A stretch of 15,976 nt of DNA from DYEP01 sp040755615 (GTDB lineage: Bacteria > Bacillota > Sulfobacillia > DUSP01 > DYEP01), in contig JBFMAL010000048.1 of NCBI GenBank assembly GCA_040755615.1, forward strand, positions 1 to 15,976, given 5' to 3'. The notes beneath the pieces are model-generated. The model did no database searches. It was not told the DNA's origin and was given only the letters and a program-made list of their open reading frames with translations. The stretch's first letter is position 1. Each line of letters opens with the position of its first letter. A program made the translations under genes and the position numbers. Below, piece by piece: positions 14,086-15,976 of this stretch.

Positions 14086-14614
14086 CTACCGTTCCTCCTT
14101 TCGCAGAGCCTCGTGAAATGACAGGTCGGTGACGCTCTGGTTGTATCGCTCACGTTTGATCCTGGCGTTATCGGCGAGATTTACGGGCTTTGCTTCCCCA
14201 AGGAACTCGTCATCGGAGTAAATGAGCACAGTATCCAAAATACGCGGTTCAAAACGCACTTCGATGCGCTGACCAATAAGGGAGGGAGATACCTCAAACA
14301 GTTTCCCGAGCAGGGTAATGGTGGCATCGTTGTTGACTCTTCTGGTTTCCCGTTTCATAAACAAGCGACGAACCCATTCAGGGTCGCTAACCATATTCAC
14401 CTGGCGGATCTGTGAGAGATACTTGTCCAGGGGAGGTATTCCAAGGGCTGAGTGAACGCGACGGTGATAGTCTTCCTCAAGCCACTGCCAAAACGCCTGA
14501 TTTAACTCGTCTATGGACGCAACTGGGTAGGAGATCAGGGAGGAACCGTTCTCAGATGCTCCTAAAGAATCTTTCTATCTTGCCCTTATTATGTGAAGCT
14601 TCACATAATAAGGG
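14086..14614 (-). pseudogene. TniA/IS481-like DDE transposase, C-terminal fragment with frameshift
   Basis: The readable part begins with HNKGKIERFFRSI, which overlaps the catalytic Glu region of rve-type transposases, then meets a TGA and continues as ERFLPDLL. After a frame change the protein resumes as VASIDELNQAFWQWLEEDYHRRVHSALGI and runs to the stop at 14086. The 104-residue tail, from the GTG at 14400, contains the Mu-type C-terminal beta-barrel pattern (RRVNNDATITLLGKLFEVSP, QRIEVRFEP). It is paired with the ATPase fragment downstream. The N-terminal DNA-binding and most of the catalytic domain are missing: the coding similarity stops at a palindrome at 14583-14614 where the recombinase element begins. 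Confidence 0.75.
14583..14614. repeat. Perfect 32-bp palindrome at a transposon junction
   Basis: CCCTTATTATGTGAAG (14583-14598) is followed without spacer by its exact reverse complement (14599-14614). The palindrome lies at the break between the transposase fragment and the recombinase element. Its right part overlaps a second symmetric site, CATAA-TAAGGG-TTATG (14604-14619), with five-base arms and a six-base centre, the layout of a tyrosine-recombinase core site. Confidence 0.85.
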
Positions 14615-14696
14615 TTATGGAAAGCTAGCCGTTATGCAAAGTTGAATCGAGAAGATCACATGGATTATACATCATTGAATTACTCTGCATAATATT

Positions 14697-14737
14697 CCAA
14701 TCTATTGTCAGGCACGCGATGCCAAAAAATAGATTGG
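14697..14737. repeat. Nested inverted repeat just upstream of the recombinase gene
   Basis: CCAATCTATT (14697-14706) and AATAGATTGG (14728-14737) are perfect 10-base arms. Inside, GGCA and TGCC form a second 4-base stem around CGCGA. As RNA the outer arm would pair right up to the GGGGG stretch that precedes the ATG at 14749, so it could limit translation. As DNA it could be a recombinase binding site at the element end. Confidence 0.7.
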
Positions 14738-14748
14738 GGGCTAGAAAA

Positions 14749-15867
14749 ATGGAGATGAATCAATTAACGGCAACAGAACTTATCAAGGCTACAAAGGAGG
14801 AACTTCTCAAGGCACGTTATACGAATCTCTCATTGAAGGGGATTGAAAGAGTTTGGATTAATCTGGAGAAATATTTGCACAGCAAAGGCATTGATTACTT
14901 CTCGATGGATATTGGAATGACCTTTCTGAAGGAAAGGTATCACCTTACGGAAACTCCGAAGCTGTCGTCCCCCAACGAAGATCGATTACGAGCAATACAA
15001 TTGCTTGCAGACTTTCAGATCCATCAGAGGATATTAATCAGAAGAAAGCGCAAGAGATATGAATTTGCACAACCGTTTGAAAAGATTTTCCATGAATTCA
15101 TGGATTACAGAAAGAACGCGGGGATTTCAAGCAAGACACTTGAATCCTATACCATCTACTTGGAAAGATTCTCCCAGTATTTGGCGGACCACGCAGTAAC
15201 TCACGTGACCGAGATCAACGTTTCACACATTCATGGTTTTCTTCAGTATACCGCCGCTGCTTATCGTACGGCCACGGTTTACTGTACCTCCAGCATATTG
15301 CGTGTACTGTTTCAGTATTTATACGAAAAGCAGTTCATCTCCCGAAATCTCGCGTTGTTTGTTCCCAGCGTGAAATGCAGCAAAAAGTCCAAGATCCCTT
15401 CTGCTTATTCGCAAGAAGAAATCCACAAATTGCTTGCTTGTATAGATCGGGGCAATCCGAAAGGCAAGCGGGATTACGCCATGTTGTTAATTGCAGTCCG
15501 ATTGGGCATGCGTGCCTCGGACATTTGTGGGCTGACGTTTGACAACTTTAAATGGGAATCCAACACCATTGAACTGGAACAGGGGAAGACGAATGAGCGA
15601 ATTGTCCTTCCACTCCTGAATGATGTGGGGGAGGCCGTGATCGATTACATCAAATACGGCCGTCCGACCGTTGAGGAGAAGGAAGTTTTTCTACGTTTGT
15701 CGGCGCCTATTGGTCGGATGAAAGCCCCCACTCTGCATAGTATTGTTACCCACTATATGAACAAAGCCGGTATAGCCATTCCGGAGGGAAAAAAACACGG
15801 TCCGCATGCTCTGCGGCATAGTCTGGCCAGCGCATTGCTTCACAACAATACCCCTCGTATACTTTGA
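14749..15867 (+). pseudogene. Tyrosine recombinase (phage integrase family), truncated
   Basis: The 372-residue product from ATG 14749 (GGGGG about 8 bases upstream; ATG 14719 lies inside the hairpin) has an N-terminal core-binding SAM-like domain (about 100-190, FMDYRKNAGISSKTLESYTIYLERF). It then enters the catalytic domain with the first Arg in GMRASDICGL, the Lys in EQGKTNERIVLPL and the HALRHSLAS box. The sequence breaks off after LLHNNTP, with RIL and a stop, so the second His/Trp and the nucleophilic Tyr are missing and it should be inactive. The type resembles the recombinases found in tandem trios (RIT elements) or Tn554-like elements. It is on the opposite strand to the metabolic genes and visibly more AT-rich. 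The rest of the element is outside the window or lost. Confidence 0.85.
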
Positions 15868-15976
15868 ATTGGACAAACCGTTAAGTTAGTGATTGATCTT
15901 GAGGCGTACCTCTGAGACAATCAACATGGCGTTGGTCGGGGTCACTCTTGCTACCCCCTGTTGCCCGGGAAACCGG
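15868..15976. other. Unassigned sequence after the recombinase break
   Basis: The expected C-terminal recombinase codons are absent after about 15852, and the following bases do not encode them in any frame I checked. The stretch includes a small GGGGT/ACCCC stem around 15938-15957. It is probably the edge of another inserted element or a deletion junction, but I do not recognise it. Confidence 0.4.

Overview
The window looks like chromosomal DNA of a Gram-positive anaerobe of the Clostridia type (Peptococcaceae or Moorella-like). This is an inference from several traits: strong Shine-Dalgarno sites (an almost perfect anti-16S match ahead of the LeuD-like gene), GTG and TTG starts, archaeal-type split aconitase-family subunits, a sigma-54 activator with a PrpR-type sensor, a DUF401 transporter, and a dense collection of IS21-like, group II intron and tyrosine-recombinase remnants. 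By eye the metabolic genes are GC-rich, and the right third is clearly more AT-rich and looks acquired.

Left edge (1-268): the terminal repeats of an IS21-like element whose genes lie off the window, then a short spacer. From 269 to about 12890 every gene is on the minus strand, so transcription runs right to left. The order is FCD-type GntR regulator, NADP-type isocitrate dehydrogenase, DUF401 transporter, PrpR-like sigma-54 activator, aconitase/isopropylmalate dehydratase-type large and small subunits, a small membrane protein, a sodium:solute symporter, an HMG-CoA-lyase-family lyase, a class III CoA-transferase and an MFS transporter. Between the activator and the dehydratase operon lies a compact control region. 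It holds an inverted-repeat activator site, an intrinsic terminator for the activator gene and a near-perfect -24/-12 sigma-54 promoter about 40 bases before the start codon.

The best-supported reading of the operon is a catabolic route for a branched C5 dicarboxylate. A LeuCD-like hydratase would convert citraconate to citramalate, the class III CoA-transferase would make citramalyl-CoA, and the HMG-CoA-lyase-type enzyme would split it to pyruvate and acetyl-CoA. The last two steps parallel the succinyl-CoA:D-citramalate CoA-transferase and R-citramalyl-CoA lyase of Chloroflexus. Two transporters in the operon (symporter, MFS) and one upstream (DUF401) could bring in or exchange the substrate. 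The exact substrate is inference. The GntR, isocitrate dehydrogenase and DUF401 genes form a neighbouring set that may link the products to 2-oxoglutarate and NADPH supply.

Right third (12940-15976): a graveyard of mobile DNA. It holds a group II intron remnant (domain V recognisable) and a 562-bp internally deleted insertion sequence with 17-bp terminal inverted repeats. That IS interrupts the ATPase gene of a TniA/TniB-like transposon remnant, whose transposase gene is itself cut off by a tyrosine-recombinase element. A perfect 32-bp palindrome lies at that junction. The recombinase is also truncated, before its catalytic tyrosine.
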